29,332 nucleotides of DNA from Psychrosphaera sp. (GCA_028098005.1 JAOHFM010000013.1:1-29332); one strand, 5' to 3'. Positions 7,854 through 18,180 are shown, counted from the first letter of the stretch. Program-made: numbers and translations. Notes: a model not told the origin generated them from the sequence alone.

Positions 7854-8519
7854 ATGAAAAACGAGTTTATTTTATCCCCTTCTATCCTGTCAGCTGATTT
7901 TGCAAAGCTAGGTGACGATGTTAATGAGGTTTTAGCTGCAGGCTGTCAATGGGTGCACTTTGACGTAATGGATAATCATTACGTACCTAATCTAAGCTTC
8001 GGACCTATGATTTGCAAGGCGTTAAAAGATCACGGAATTATCGCCCCTATAGATGTTCATCTAATGGTTGAGCCGGTAGATGACATGATTGAACAGTTTG
8101 CAAAAGCAGGCGCTGACATGATTACCTTCCATCCAGAGGCCAGTAAACATTTGCACCGTTCAATTTCGATTATTCAAGATCACGGATGTAAAGTTGGTTT
8201 AGCACTTAACCCCGGCACCCCAATTGAAGTGTTAGATGAAGTATTGGACATGCTTGATATGGTACTGGTTATGTCGGTAAACCCAGGCTTTGGTGGTCAG
8301 TCATTTATTCCAAGTACGTTAGACAAAATAACCCGCCTAAGAGAAAAACTAGATGCTAGCGGAAAAAACATTCGTATAAGTGTTGATGGCGGAGTTAATG
8401 CTGACAATGTTAGAGAAATAGCAGATGCTGGTGCAGATACCTTTGTAATGGGCTCAGCTATCTTTAATGCAGAAAATAGATCGGCTCGGATTGCACAAAT
8501 TATCGCCAACCTTTCTTAA
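7854..8519 (+). CDS. rpe: Ribulose-phosphate 3-epimerase
   Basis: Interconverts D-ribulose 5-phosphate and D-xylulose 5-phosphate in the pentose phosphate pathway. It is a cytoplasmic TIM-barrel of 221 residues, near the normal length. The metal and catalytic residues are in place: H35 and D37 (VHFDVMD), H69 (DVHLMVEP) and D178 (SVDGG), with the phosphate-binding [10 protein letters not shown] at 140-149. AGGA at about 7846 acts as ribosome site. In many relatives it is followed by gph and trpS; here trpS follows directly after 85 bases and gph is missing. Confidence 0.97.
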   Translation: MKNEFILSPSILSADFAKLGDDVNEVLAAGCQWVHFDVMDNHYVPNLSFGPMICKALKDHGIIAPIDVHLMVEPVDDMIEQFAKAGADMITFHPEASKHLHRSISIIQDHGCKVGLALNPGTPIEVLDEVLDMLDMVLVMSVNPGFGGQSFIPSTLDKITRLREKLDASGKNIRISVDGGVNADNVREIADAGADTFVMGSAIFNAENRSARIAQIIANLS

Positions 8520-8535
8520 AATATAATATACACGA

Positions 8536-8563
8536 TTGCGCACTGAGACATACAGGTTACAAT
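8536..8563 (+). promoter_or_regulatory. Possible sigma-70 promoter before trpS
   Basis: TTGCGC (8536-8541) and TACAAT (8558-8563) are separated by 16 bases and lie 41 bases before the trpS start. The -10 is a good match and the -35 moderate. It would allow trpS expression apart from rpe. Such matches occur by chance in AT-rich DNA. Confidence 0.3.
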
Positions 8564-8604
8564 GCGCGCTCTGATTTTAAACTAGCTAAACAAACGGCAA
8601 TATA

Positions 8605-9609
8605 ATGAAAAGTACAGTATTAAGTGGAATTCAAACAACTGGTGGCATGACAATAGGCAATTACATTGGTGCTATAAACCAGTGGCGCATTATGCAAGAA
8701 AACCACGATTGCTTTTTTATGCTTGCCGATTTACACGCTATTACAGTTCGCCAAGAACCTGAAATATTGAGAAGCCGAACCTTAGATGGTGTTGCCCTGT
8801 ATACAGCCTGCGGTATTGACCCGGACAAGTCAGCACTGTTTGTGCAGTCGCAAGTTAAAGAACATGCTCAATTAGCTTGGGTTTTAAACTGTTACGCCCA
8901 AATGGGTGAACTAAATCGAATGACGCAGTTTAAAGACAAATCAAGCAAACACAGCAATAACATTAATGTTGGTTTATTCAGCTACCCAGTGCTTCAAGCC
9001 GCTGACATTCTGTTATACCAAGCAGATAAGGTTCCTGTTGGCGAAGACCAAAAACAGCATCTTGAACTGACAAGAGACATTGCAACTCGCTTTAACAATA
9101 TATACGGCGATACATTTACTGTGCCGGAGCCTCAAATTGCAGAATTTGGAGCTCGTGTAATGAGCTTGCAAGATCCTCTTAAGAAAATGTCTAAGTCAGA
9201 TGAAAATCCGAATGGCTACATAATGTTATTGGATGAGCCGAAAAAAATTGAAAAGAAGCTTAAAAAGGCCGTAACTGACTCGGATGAACAAGCTAGAATT
9301 TATTTTGATACCACTGAAAAGCCAGGCGTATCAAACCTTCTAACGATTCTAAGTGTTGCAACTGGTAAATCTATCGAGCAGTTGGTGCCTGAGTATGAAG
9401 ACAAAATGTACGGCCACTTGAAAAAAGATACTGCAGACGCTGTCGTTTCAATGATTGAACCTATTCAAGCTAAATTTAAAGCGATCAGAGAAGATCAGGC
9501 TGAGTTAGATAGAATCATGCGCATTGGTGCAGAAAAAGCATCGGCAAAAGCGGAAAAAACACTTAAATCAGTATATGACGCCTTAGGGTTTGTTGCAGAC
9601 CCTAGATAG
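8605..9609 (+). CDS. trpS: Tryptophan-tRNA ligase
   Basis: Charges tRNA-Trp with tryptophan. It is a class I synthetase of 334 residues, the usual bacterial length. The HIGH-type signature is the TrpRS variant TIGN at 16-19 ([12 protein letters not shown]) and the KMSKS loop is intact at 194-198. [15 protein letters not shown] at 146-160 is typical of the tryptophan-binding region of TrpRS. The ribosome site before the ATG is weak. pabA begins 7 bases after its stop, so the two are co-transcribed, matching the conserved trpS-pabA linkage in gammaproteobacteria. Confidence 0.97.
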   Translation: MKSTVLSGIQTTGGMTIGNYIGAINQWRIMQENHDCFFMLADLHAITVRQEPEILRSRTLDGVALYTACGIDPDKSALFVQSQVKEHAQLAWVLNCYAQMGELNRMTQFKDKSSKHSNNINVGLFSYPVLQAADILLYQADKVPVGEDQKQHLELTRDIATRFNNIYGDTFTVPEPQIAEFGARVMSLQDPLKKMSKSDENPNGYIMLLDEPKKIEKKLKKAVTDSDEQARIYFDTTEKPGVSNLLTILSVATGKSIEQLVPEYEDKMYGHLKKDTADAVVSMIEPIQAKFKAIREDQAELDRIMRIGAEKASAKAEKTLKSVYDALGFVADPR

Positions 9610-9616
9610 TTAACTT

Positions 9617-10201
9617 ATGTTGTTAATGATAGATAATTACGATTCGTTTACCTATACCTTGGTGAACTACTTTGAGTCTTTAGATCAAGAAGTGGTAGTA
9701 AAGCGAAATGACGCTGTCACTATTAATCAAATAAAACAGTTAAACCCATCTCGAATCGTAATTTCACCTGGCCCTCGTTCACCAAACGAGGCTGGAGTGT
9801 CACTAGATGTTGTTGCAAACTTTTATAAGAACACGCCAATTTTAGGGGTTTGTTTAGGCCATCAGGTTATTGCCCAGCACTTTGGTTCTAAAGTAAAACG
9901 AGCAAAGCAGGTCATGCATGGAAAAACATCCAACATAACTCATAGCAAAGATGGCCTATTTCAAGGCTTACCAAACCCATTGTCAGTAACTAGGTATCAC
10001 TCGCTCATTGTTGACCATCATTCTTTGCCTAGTTATATAAAACCAACCGCTTGGGTAGAATCATTGTCGCAGAATAATTATGATGAATTAATGGCCATGG
10101 CAATGTCAGAATATCCTGTAATGGGTGTACAATTTCATCCAGAATCAGTAATGTCAGAGTCTGGTATTAATATGTTAAATAACTTCATATTAACAACATA
10201 A
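9617..10201 (+). CDS. pabA: Aminodeoxychorismate/anthranilate synthase glutamine amidotransferase subunit
   Basis: Releases ammonia from glutamine and passes it to PabB (4-amino-4-deoxychorismate for folate) or TrpE (anthranilate for tryptophan); many species use one shared subunit. In 194 residues the class I amidotransferase triad is present: C79 in GVCLGHQ, H173 and E175 in QFHPESVM. The oxyanion motif PGPRSPNEAG is at 51-60. The start MLLMIDNYDSFTY fits known PabA and TrpG N-termini. Location next to trpS and upstream of argD matches the E. coli pabA region rather than a trp operon, so PabA is preferred; dual use is possible because no other trp gene is here. Confidence 0.92.
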   Translation: MLLMIDNYDSFTYTLVNYFESLDQEVVVKRNDAVTINQIKQLNPSRIVISPGPRSPNEAGVSLDVVANFYKNTPILGVCLGHQVIAQHFGSKVKRAKQVMHGKTSNITHSKDGLFQGLPNPLSVTRYHSLIVDHHSLPSYIKPTAWVESLSQNNYDELMAMAMSEYPVMGVQFHPESVMSESGINMLNNFILTT

Positions 10202-10239
10202 AAAACATAAACTAATAATAATAAAAGTGGCAACCCCTA

Positions 10240-11382
10240 ATGGATTCTTCAGCGGCAAAACTAAAACAAATAGTGCAAGCTCGTTTCATTGACTTGATGG
10301 TATCGGATCAAGTTGCGAAACAACGACTTGGCCTAATCAAAGAAGTAGAAGAGTCGACAAACAATAGGGAGCTGCTTTCTATTGAAGCCAATGCATTAGA
10401 GCAAAAAGAGCGCAAATCCAAAACCGAAGAAGAATTTAAGATTTACATTAACGAATACTTCCACGACGCCTTGTTTGAATACATTGATAGTAAAATGTCA
10501 GACCCAGAGTATTTATTCAGCGAAGTATTAAAACTGGATCCTAATTTATCGAAAATAATCGATATTTGCTTGTCCAAAGCGGTAAACACCAAGCAACTTG
10601 CCGAGTTAATAGAACCCAACACCTCTATTAAACGAGAGTTTCTAAACATTATAAATAAACCGCCGTTTCGAGAAAAAGAATCTACTAAGCCTTTCCAAGA
10701 GGATGTTAGTTTAGCTATTCGCTATTTAGGTATCGATAATATCAAGTCGCCAATATTGGCACTCATTGCTAAACAGTGGCTACCACATAGCACCGAACCG
10801 TTTACTAATTTCAAACCTAAGCTTTGGCAGTACTCCATTGCAACCGCCAACTGTATGGAAGCATTGGCCAGTAAAACCAAAGTAAATCCGCTACAAGCAT
10901 TTACTCTTGGTCTGTTACATAGTTTTGGTTACGGCATGATAATGAGAATGTACCTACGTTCATTTGAAAAAATACGTTTAGAAGAAATGTACAAAGCACG
11001 TACGTCAGGTCGTTCGGATATTGAGAAGGTATTAAATTCGCTAGCTCTAGATGGAAAATTTGCCAGTGAGTTAATACTTGAGCATGGCCTGCAGGCGAGT
11101 TATTTATTGCTTGAGCACTTACAACTTAAATTTTCGCCGTTGGCATCAGTCATGCAAGAAGTAGTGGACAATATTGCATTAGAAGACATGACTCCAATGG
11201 CTTCTTTACTAGTTAAGTCTAAAACTTATTCGCAATATAAATTACTGCAAAAAGCGCGACTAATTGAACTACCTGAAGCCAAGCGATTTTTGACCGGTAG
11301 TAAAATTAATAATGAGTTTATCAGTTTATTGAATACCGTTAACCTTTCAAAATTGAACCTTACAAACAAGACAACTAATTAA
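10240..11382 (+). CDS. HDOD domain protein
   Basis: A 380-residue cytoplasmic protein. Residues 1-90 are charged and helical (possible coiled coil at about 25-80). About 105-300 resemble an HDOD domain, the HD-related fold found in signalling proteins: QLAELIEPNTSIKREFLNIINK and AIRYLGIDNIKSPIL are typical. The metal-binding HD pair of true phosphohydrolases is not evident (HSFGYGM stands where it might be), as expected for HDOD. Partners or signals cannot be inferred. It starts 38 bases after pabA, possibly in the same transcript, and lies between pabA and argD, where many relatives have no such gene. Confidence 0.75.
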   Translation: MDSSAAKLKQIVQARFIDLMVSDQVAKQRLGLIKEVEESTNNRELLSIEANALEQKERKSKTEEEFKIYINEYFHDALFEYIDSKMSDPEYLFSEVLKLDPNLSKIIDICLSKAVNTKQLAELIEPNTSIKREFLNIINKPPFREKESTKPFQEDVSLAIRYLGIDNIKSPILALIAKQWLPHSTEPFTNFKPKLWQYSIATANCMEALASKTKVNPLQAFTLGLLHSFGYGMIMRMYLRSFEKIRLEEMYKARTSGRSDIEKVLNSLALDGKFASELILEHGLQASYLLLEHLQLKFSPLASVMQEVVDNIALEDMTPMASLLVKSKTYSQYKLLQKARLIELPEAKRFLTGSKINNEFISLLNTVNLSKLNLTNKTTN

Positions 11383-11489
11383 CTTGGATTCCATTTTCAG
11401 GTCAAAATGCTGATATTTCCGATATTTTTTTTTGACGATCTATTCATCATGAAAATTGCACCATGATGGCACAAATTCCATCGCTATTT

Positions 11490-11523
11490 TTATCGGAGTC
11501 TATTTATACTAGGGCTCCGATAA
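11490..11523 (+). repeat. Inverted repeat in the argD/astC leader
   Basis: TTATCGGAG (11490-11498) pairs perfectly with CTCCGATAA (11515-11523); three more inner pairs with G-U are possible, leaving a loop of about 10 bases. No T run follows, so it is not a normal terminator. It could be a DNA operator for a dimeric regulator or an RNA stem. Confidence 0.6.
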
Positions 11524-11637
11524 GGCATATTTTTGCCTCCTCTATGCCCCTTCAAATATTTATTCACTAATTATTCATAATTCAGCCAGAACTACCCACT
11601 ATGCCCTTTGTGACGCTTTGAAATGGAGACATTTGCG

Positions 11638-12937
<1,300 letters not shown>

Positions 12938-12956
12938 TCTAGCGTTATTTAAATTA

Positions 12957-12988
12957 AAATAGCCAATGATTCATTGGCTTTTTTTTCT
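12957..12988 (+). terminator. Rho-independent terminator between argD/astC and astA
   Basis: AGCCAAT pairs perfectly with ATTGGCT around a 5-base loop, with A residues before and nine T residues after. It lies 20 bases after the argD/astC stop and ends about 17 bases before the astA start, very near its AAGGAAG ribosome site. It would reduce or gate transcription into astA. Confidence 0.85.
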
Positions 12989-13004
12989 GAAGGAAGAAGA
13001 TGTG

Positions 13005-14030
13005 ATGTTTGTAATTCGTCCAATCCAAGAGAAAGACTTTCCTGAGCTGCTGAAAATAGCGGAAGAGTCAGGGCATGGCTTTACGTCATTACCGGTAAAT
13101 GATGAGCTAATTTCTAACAAAATTAAACGTGCGGAAGCGTCGTTCAAGTCTGAGTTGACTGAACAAAAACAAGAGCACGGCTTTTTATTTGTTATGGAAG
13201 ATGTGGCTACCGGAAGAATAATGGGTACTAGTGGAATTGAGTCTTATGTAGGACTCGATGATGCATTTTACCATTATCACTTAGGCAAAGTAGTTCACAA
13301 CAGCCGTCAATTGAATATCTACAATACAGCCGATATTTTAACGCTGTGTAATGACTATACTGGTGCAAGTGAATTATGCACACTATTCCTTCGTGAAGAG
13401 TTTCGTAAAGGCAGTACAGGCAGAGTATTAAGTAAGTTTAGATTCTTATTCTTAGCTCAACACAAAGAACGCTTTTCTAATACTGTTATTGCAGAAATGC
13501 GTGGCGTTTCAGATGAAAATGGAGACTCTCCGTTTTGGAAGTGGTTAGAAGAGCACTTCTTCTCTATGGACTTCCCTACTGCAGATTATTTAACAGGTAT
13601 TGGTCAAAAAGTATTTATTGCCGAATTAATGCCTAAATACCCGGTTTACGTAAACTTGTTGTCTAAAGAAGCACAAGCGGTAATTGGCAAAGTTCATAAA
13701 AATACAGAACCTGCATTAAAATTATTAAAGTCTGAAGGTTTTACCTACAAACAATACGTTGATATTTTTGATGGTGGACCAACGGTAGAAGCTGACATTT
13801 CGCAAATTCACACAATTCAAAACAGCGATTTATTCACTGTTAATATTGTCGATAAACTTGAATCTGAAAAAAGTGTCATCATTGCTAATTTATCAGTCAA
13901 AGAATTCAGAGCAACAGGTTTAACAACCGTTATAAATATGGACACTAAGACCGTTCAGCTAACTGCTGAGTATGCGAGTGTTTTAAATGTTCAAGCTGGC
14001 GACCAGGTTAGAGCCGCTCTTTTAAAATAG
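13005..14030 (+). CDS. astA: Arginine N-succinyltransferase
   Basis: First enzyme of the AST arginine-degradation pathway; it transfers succinyl from succinyl-CoA to arginine. 341-342 residues, matching the family (E. coli 344). Typical segments are the N-terminal [29 protein letters not shown], the central [26 protein letters not shown] and [25 protein letters not shown] region (as [11 protein letters not shown]). I chose ATG 13005, which follows AAGGAAG by about 8 bases; a frame from 12966 would place the start inside the terminator stem. astD follows after 8 bases. The immediate upstream terminator suggests that astA-astD need antitermination or a promoter within the end of astC. Confidence 0.94.
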   Translation: MFVIRPIQEKDFPELLKIAEESGHGFTSLPVNDELISNKIKRAEASFKSELTEQKQEHGFLFVMEDVATGRIMGTSGIESYVGLDDAFYHYHLGKVVHNSRQLNIYNTADILTLCNDYTGASELCTLFLREEFRKGSTGRVLSKFRFLFLAQHKERFSNTVIAEMRGVSDENGDSPFWKWLEEHFFSMDFPTADYLTGIGQKVFIAELMPKYPVYVNLLSKEAQAVIGKVHKNTEPALKLLKSEGFTYKQYVDIFDGGPTVEADISQIHTIQNSDLFTVNIVDKLESEKSVIIANLSVKEFRATGLTTVINMDTKTVQLTAEYASVLNVQAGDQVRAALLK

Positions 14031-14038
14031 GATTATTT

Positions 14039-15532
14039 ATGTCAAATAGCGAAAATAAATATATAAATGGCCAATTCATTAATGGTGAGTGGGTAGCCGG
14101 TGAAGGTCACTTAATAGGTTCACTAAACCCAGCAACAGACGAGCTTTTGTGGGAGTCATTAACAGCGACTGCAGAGCAAGTAGATCAAGCTGTATTAGCG
14201 GCAAGAGACGCTTTTTTACCTTGGGCAGATAAAACCGTTGAAGAACGTCTAGTTATTATTAAACGTTTTGCTGAGCTTTTAGGCGAATATAAAGAACCAC
14301 TTGCACTTGCTATTGCCAAAGAAACTGGCAAGCCATTATGGGAAACGCGTACTGAAGTTGGCGCTATGATTGGTAAAATCGCCATTTCTGAAAAAGCCTA
14401 TAACGAGCGTACTGGTACTACAGAAAACCCAATGCCTCTGGGCCGTGCCATGTTACGTCACCGTCCACACGGTGTAGTTGCTGTTTATGGTCCTTACAAC
14501 TTCCCAGGCCACTTGCCAAATGGTCATATTGTTCCGGCTCTAATTGCTGGTAACACGGTTATCTTTAAGCCAAGTGAATTAACACCAATGGTTGCTCAAA
14601 TTACCGTTGAGTTATGGCAAAAAGCAGGCCTTCCTGCTGGCGTACTAAACTTAGTGCAAGGTGAAGTAGAAACAGGCAAAGCGCTTGCTAATCATTCACA
14701 AATTGATGGTCTATTCTTCACGGGTAGTTCTGGTACAGGTCACTTGCTTCATAAGCAGTTTGCAGCGCAACCGGGTAAAATTTTAGCATTGGAAATGGGT
14801 GGCAATAACCCACTAATTATTCAAGATGCGAAAAAGACCGACGCTGTTGTGCATGACATTATTCAGTCTGCGTTTATTTCTTCAGGACAACGCTGTACGT
14901 GCGCAAGAAAGCTGCTTTTACCTAAAGGTGCTGAAGGCGATGTAATACTTGCTAAGTTAATTGAAGCAACTAACTCAATTGTTGTTGGCGACTCTTTAGA
15001 CGAAGCCTCTGAGCAACCGTTCATGGGCTCTATGATTTCTGACAAAGCCGCACTTGGTATGGTTGCAGCACAGCAACAGCTAGTTGATTTAGGCGGTAAA
15101 GTTCTTGTTGAGCTTACTCACTTAAAAGAAGACACCGGCTTTGTATCACCAGGTATTATTGATTGTACTGACATTGCAGACTTCCCAGATGACGAACACT
15201 TCGGTCCATTACTGAAAGTTTTCCGTTTTGATGATTTTGATCAAGCTATTAAAATTGCAAATGATACAAACTACGGTTTGTCAGCTGGCCTACTAAGTGA
15301 CGACCAAGAACTTTACAACAAGTTCCTAAGTCGTATTCGTGCAGGAATCGTAAATTGGAACCGTCCAATTACTGGCGCAAGTAGTGCAGCTCCATTTGGT
15401 GGCATTGGTCAATCAGGTAACCACAGAGCAAGCGCTTATTATGCCGCTGATTACTGTGCATACCCAGTTGCATCGGTTGAACTTGAAGAAGTTTCTATGC
15501 CAGCCACCTTAAGTCCCGGCTTAAGCATTTAA
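14039..15532 (+). CDS. astD: N-succinylglutamate 5-semialdehyde dehydrogenase
   Basis: NAD-dependent aldehyde dehydrogenase of the AST pathway, making succinylglutamate from its semialdehyde. 497 residues (E. coli about 492). Catalytic features are present: N154 in [16 protein letters not shown]252 in LEMGGNNP and nucleophile C286 in [20 protein letters not shown] at 229-238 is the cofactor site. [22 protein letters not shown] near the end is typical of AstD. The start has AGGA 7 bases upstream and lies 8 bases after astA. astB and astE, which complete the pathway, are not in the window. Confidence 0.95.
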   Translation: MSNSENKYINGQFINGEWVAGEGHLIGSLNPATDELLWESLTATAEQVDQAVLAARDAFLPWADKTVEERLVIIKRFAELLGEYKEPLALAIAKETGKPLWETRTEVGAMIGKIAISEKAYNERTGTTENPMPLGRAMLRHRPHGVVAVYGPYNFPGHLPNGHIVPALIAGNTVIFKPSELTPMVAQITVELWQKAGLPAGVLNLVQGEVETGKALANHSQIDGLFFTGSSGTGHLLHKQFAAQPGKILALEMGGNNPLIIQDAKKTDAVVHDIIQSAFISSGQRCTCARKLLLPKGAEGDVILAKLIEATNSIVVGDSLDEASEQPFMGSMISDKAALGMVAAQQQLVDLGGKVLVELTHLKEDTGFVSPGIIDCTDIADFPDDEHFGPLLKVFRFDDFDQAIKIANDTNYGLSAGLLSDDQELYNKFLSRIRAGIVNWNRPITGASSAAPFGGIGQSGNHRASAYYAADYCAYPVASVELEEVSMPATLSPGLSI

Positions 15533-15537
15533 TAAAA

Positions 15538-15561
15538 AGAAGCGGCTTAGCCGCTTTTTTT
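15538..15561 (+). terminator. Rho-independent terminator after astD
   Basis: AAGCGGC / GCCGCTT with a TTA loop, followed by seven T residues, a few bases after the astD stop. It separates the ast genes from the DUF1338 gene. Confidence 0.85.
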
Positions 15562-15609
15562 AAACATCAAATTTGTTTTATCGTTATTTAGAAGATTCAA
15601 GGAACTGTA

Positions 15610-16416
15610 ATGCATACCAACGTAAATGATCTTTTTGAAAATATGTGGGCTAAATACCTAACTGTGACCCCTTCAGCGGAAAAAATTCATGCTCTATTGG
15701 GTGAAGGAAATGGCAAAGACGTTATCAATGACCACATTGCTTTGCGCACGTTTAACATTGAAAAAGTTAACCTAGACAAGCTTGCCCAGCACTTTCTTTC
15801 ATTGGGTTACAAAGATGGCGGCGATTATGACTTTGAAGCAAAAAAACTAAAAGCTAAGCATTATGAACATCCAGACCCTACACAACCAAAAGTATTTATC
15901 AGTGAATTGCTAGTTGAAGAGTTTTCTGAGAATACCCAGCGTATTATCAAAGAGTTAGTTGACCAAATTGATCCAGCTTCTGTCACTGCTGATGACTTTT
16001 TGTATTCTGGAACACAATGGCAAATCAGTTCAAATGACTACAAACTTCTTCTTGAGGAAAGTGAGTATGCAGCATGGATGGCAGCCTGGGGATACATTCC
16101 AAATCACTTTACAGTAAGCGTGAACCAACTAACCAAATATGAAACGTTAGAAAGTGTAAACGAAACATTAAAAAATGAAGGCTTCGTTTTAAATACGTCT
16201 GGCGGTGAAATCAAAGGTTCACCAGAAGTACTATTAGAACAATCTTCAACTATGGCTGACAAAGCAACCGTTCCATTTACAGACGGTGACGAGCTTGTTC
16301 CTAGTTGTTTTTATGAGTTTGCAAAACGTTATGAAGTTTCACCAGGAACGCTATATTCAGGTTTTGTTGCTGCTTCAGCCGATAAGATCTTTGAAAGTAC
16401 CAACGTAAAAGGGTAA
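15610..16416 (+). CDS. DUF1338 family protein (2-oxoadipate dioxygenase/decarboxylase-like)
   Basis: A 268-residue cytoplasmic protein of the DUF1338 family, whose characterised Pseudomonas member HglS converts 2-oxoadipate to 2-hydroxyglutarate in lysine breakdown using non-haem iron. The putative metal and substrate residues are present: H42 and R46 (DHIALRTF, the same H-x3-R spacing), H166 (PNHFTVSV) and E210 (GSPEVLLEQSS). The C-terminal SCFYEFAKRY is also typical. It is shorter than HglS. AAGGA precedes the start. It follows astD after a terminator; in related genomes I recall the same order, so a link to amino-acid breakdown is likely, but the substrate here is unproven. Confidence 0.82.
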   Translation: MHTNVNDLFENMWAKYLTVTPSAEKIHALLGEGNGKDVINDHIALRTFNIEKVNLDKLAQHFLSLGYKDGGDYDFEAKKLKAKHYEHPDPTQPKVFISELLVEEFSENTQRIIKELVDQIDPASVTADDFLYSGTQWQISSNDYKLLLEESEYAAWMAAWGYIPNHFTVSVNQLTKYETLESVNETLKNEGFVLNTSGGEIKGSPEVLLEQSSTMADKATVPFTDGDELVPSCFYEFAKRYEVSPGTLYSGFVAASADKIFESTNVKG

Positions 16417-16450
16417 ATTTAGTTTTTTGAGTTGTAAAAGGGAATATTTT

Positions 16451-16801
16451 ATGGTCACCGACAAACCTGCATACGTTGAATTAATGAATTACCTAACCAG
16501 TAGTAAAGAAGTTTTTGTCACTTCTACTGGTGAAGTTACGTTAGCTCAAACGCTTGAAGTATTGGTTGAAGATGAAATATCCACTCAAATAATAAACCTA
16601 TGCAGCCAACACGACGACCTTGAAACAAATCATAGATCGATTATTGTTCGTGAGGTAGACGGAATTGTTTACGACATGCAACAAGTGTTGGCTGATTACT
16701 GGCACCAAAATGTGACGCCTAGCCAGGTTGAATTTATTACAGAGTTCACCTCGCTAGTTAAAAACGTATTCGACAGCGCTATCGCTGATCTCCTTGATTA
16801 A
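16451..16801 (+). CDS. DUF3802-like small protein
   Basis: A 116-residue acidic, helical protein with one central cysteine and no membrane segment. The N-terminal VTDKPAYVELMNYLT, VREVDGIVYDMQQVL and the C-terminal VEFITEFTSLVKNVFD match my memory of the DUF3802 family of Shewanella and Vibrio, sometimes mislabelled as a type IIA topoisomerase subunit. No enzymatic motif is visible. The start has AAGGGA 8 bases upstream; eight extra codons from 16427 lack a ribosome site. Its stop overlaps a possible ATG of the next gene (TAATG), so translation is probably coupled to yhfA. Confidence 0.6.
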   Translation: MVTDKPAYVELMNYLTSSKEVFVTSTGEVTLAQTLEVLVEDEISTQIINLCSQHDDLETNHRSIIVREVDGIVYDMQQVLADYWHQNVTPSQVEFITEFTSLVKNVFDSAIADLLD

Positions 16802-16812
16802 TGGGTAAACAA

Positions 16813-17217
16813 ATGAAAGCAAACGTATCATGGCTCGAGGGCATGGCCTTTGAAGGAACAACTGAATCAGGTCATAAAATTGTTTTAGATGGCAGTAATC
16901 CAGGCACAGCACCAAGCCCTATGGAAATGGTATTACTATCTGCGGCTACTTGTAGTGCAATAGACGTAGTTTCAATATTAGAAAAAGCCCGTCAAAACGT
17001 GAAAAACGTTGAAGTGGATATTGATGCCGAACGAGCGGAAACCGTTCCTAAAGTCTTCACTAAAATTCACCTAACCTTTATTGTTACAGGCACTAACGTA
17101 TCAGAAAACCACGTTGAACGAGCGGTTCGATTATCAGCTGATAAATATTGCTCTGTCGCAAAAATGTTGGAAGCTAGCGTTGAAATTAGCCATAGCTTTG
17201 AAATAAAAGAAATTTAG
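16813..17217 (+). CDS. yhfA: OsmC family protein YhfA
   Basis: A 134-residue OsmC/Ohr-fold protein; the family includes peroxide-reducing enzymes using paired cysteines. The two cysteines are C47 (AATCSAIDVVSIL) and C113 (KYCSVA), which fit the OsmC redox pair. The pattern from VSWLEGMAFEG and APSPMEMVLL to KYCSVAKMLE closely follows E. coli YhfA, whose exact role is unknown. I chose 16813 because it fits the YhfA N-terminus; ATG 16801 would add MGKQ and overlaps the upstream stop. Neither start has a strong ribosome site, suggesting coupling. In E. coli yhfA lies near the crp-argD-pabA region, and this neighbourhood is partly kept here. Confidence 0.87.
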   Translation: MKANVSWLEGMAFEGTTESGHKIVLDGSNPGTAPSPMEMVLLSAATCSAIDVVSILEKARQNVKNVEVDIDAERAETVPKVFTKIHLTFIVTGTNVSENHVERAVRLSADKYCSVAKMLEASVEISHSFEIKEI

Positions 17218-17224
17218 ATTCTTC

Positions 17225-17248
17225 ACGCCAATACCTTCTTGTTGGCGT
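17225..17248 (+). repeat. Hairpin after yhfA without a T tract
   Basis: ACGCCAA / TTGGCGT is a perfect 7-base-pair stem with a 10-base loop, 8 bases after the yhfA stop. No T run follows, so it may stabilise the mRNA 3' end or be a weak terminator. Confidence 0.45.
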
Positions 17249-17292
17249 CATTGATTCCTGCATAAATTACCTCTATAGTTTTAAAAATAATT

Positions 17293-17325
17293 TTGCGAAA
17301 GCGGCGGTTTGATTTATCATCCGCC
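17293..17325 (+). promoter_or_regulatory. Possible speD promoter inside an inverted repeat
   Basis: TTGCGA (17293-17298) and TATCAT (17315-17320) are 16 bases apart, a fair sigma-70 promoter. The arms GGCGG (17303-17307) and CCGCC (17321-17325) flank the -10 and form an inverted repeat around it, so a regulator could bind there. It lies 42 bases before the speD start. Confidence 0.4.
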
Positions 17326-17361
17326 CCTTAATTTACCTACTTTATATTAAGGAATTGTTAG

Positions 17362-18156
17362 TTGGAATCTAAACTTAAACTTCACGGTTTTAACAACTTA
17401 ACAAAGAGCCTAGGCTTTTGTATTTACGATGTCTGTTACGCCCAAACAGAAGCTCAACGCCAAGAATATATTGAGTATATTGACGAGCAATATAATGCTG
17501 ACCGTTTAACCGATATACTTTCAGAAGTTTGCGACATTATAGGCGCAAATGTATTAAACGTAGCTCGTCAAGACTATGAACCTCAAGGTGCTTCCGTTAC
17601 TATTTTAGTCAGCGAAGAAGAAATAAAGTCACCTGATGAAGTGGATCAAAGTGAAACACCAGGTCCAGTTCCTGAAAGTGTGGTTAGTCACTTAGACAAA
17701 AGCCATATATGTGTGCATACATACCCTGAAATCCACCCTAATGACGGTATTTGTACATTTAGAGCGGATATTGAAGTGTCGACTTGTGGTGTTATTTCGC
17801 CTCTAAAAGCTCTTAACTACTTAATACATGCTTTAGAGTCTGATATCGTGACACTTGATTATCGAGTTCGCGGTTTTACCCGTGATACTGAAGGTAAAAA
17901 GCATTATATTGACCATGAAATTAACTCTATTCAAAATTTCATTGGTGACGATATATTAGATCAATACGACATGATCGACGTAAACGTATACCAAGAGAAC
18001 ATGTTTCATACAAAAATGATGATTAAAGACAACGATCTTAATAATTATCTATTTGGTATCAGTACTGAAGAATTAACTGAAGTACAACAAGACGAAATTA
18101 GAGACAAGTTGCGCAAAGAAATGCAAGAAATATTCTATGCTCGAAATATGGCGTAA
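17362..18156 (+). CDS. speD: S-adenosylmethionine decarboxylase proenzyme
   Basis: Pyruvoyl enzyme that decarboxylates S-adenosylmethionine to supply aminopropyl groups for spermidine. 264 residues, the long E. coli type, with very high similarity to E. coli SpeD by eye ([51 protein letters not shown]). The self-cleavage site is intact at K113-S114 in [14 protein letters not shown], giving the pyruvoyl from S114. The start is TTG, supported by AAGGAA 7 bases upstream and by alignment. No speE is beside it, so spermidine synthase or the carboxyspermidine pathway must be elsewhere. A terminator follows. Confidence 0.96.
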   Translation: MESKLKLHGFNNLTKSLGFCIYDVCYAQTEAQRQEYIEYIDEQYNADRLTDILSEVCDIIGANVLNVARQDYEPQGASVTILVSEEEIKSPDEVDQSETPGPVPESVVSHLDKSHICVHTYPEIHPNDGICTFRADIEVSTCGVISPLKALNYLIHALESDIVTLDYRVRGFTRDTEGKKHYIDHEINSIQNFIGDDILDQYDMIDVNVYQENMFHTKMMIKDNDLNNYLFGISTEELTEVQQDEIRDKLRKEMQEIFYARNMA

Positions 18157-18180
18157 TATATAAATTTATTAGTCAATTTA

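Noticed and set aside
11560..11585. Possible ArgR (ARG box) site before argD/astC, from three ATTCA motifs.
   Set aside because: No copy pairs with a matching TGAAT half at the required 4-base spacing; the best has only three of five matches.
12966..13004. Upstream ATG that would lengthen AstA by 13 residues.
   Set aside because: It lies within the terminator stem, and the 13005 start has a good ribosome site and fits the AstA N-terminus.
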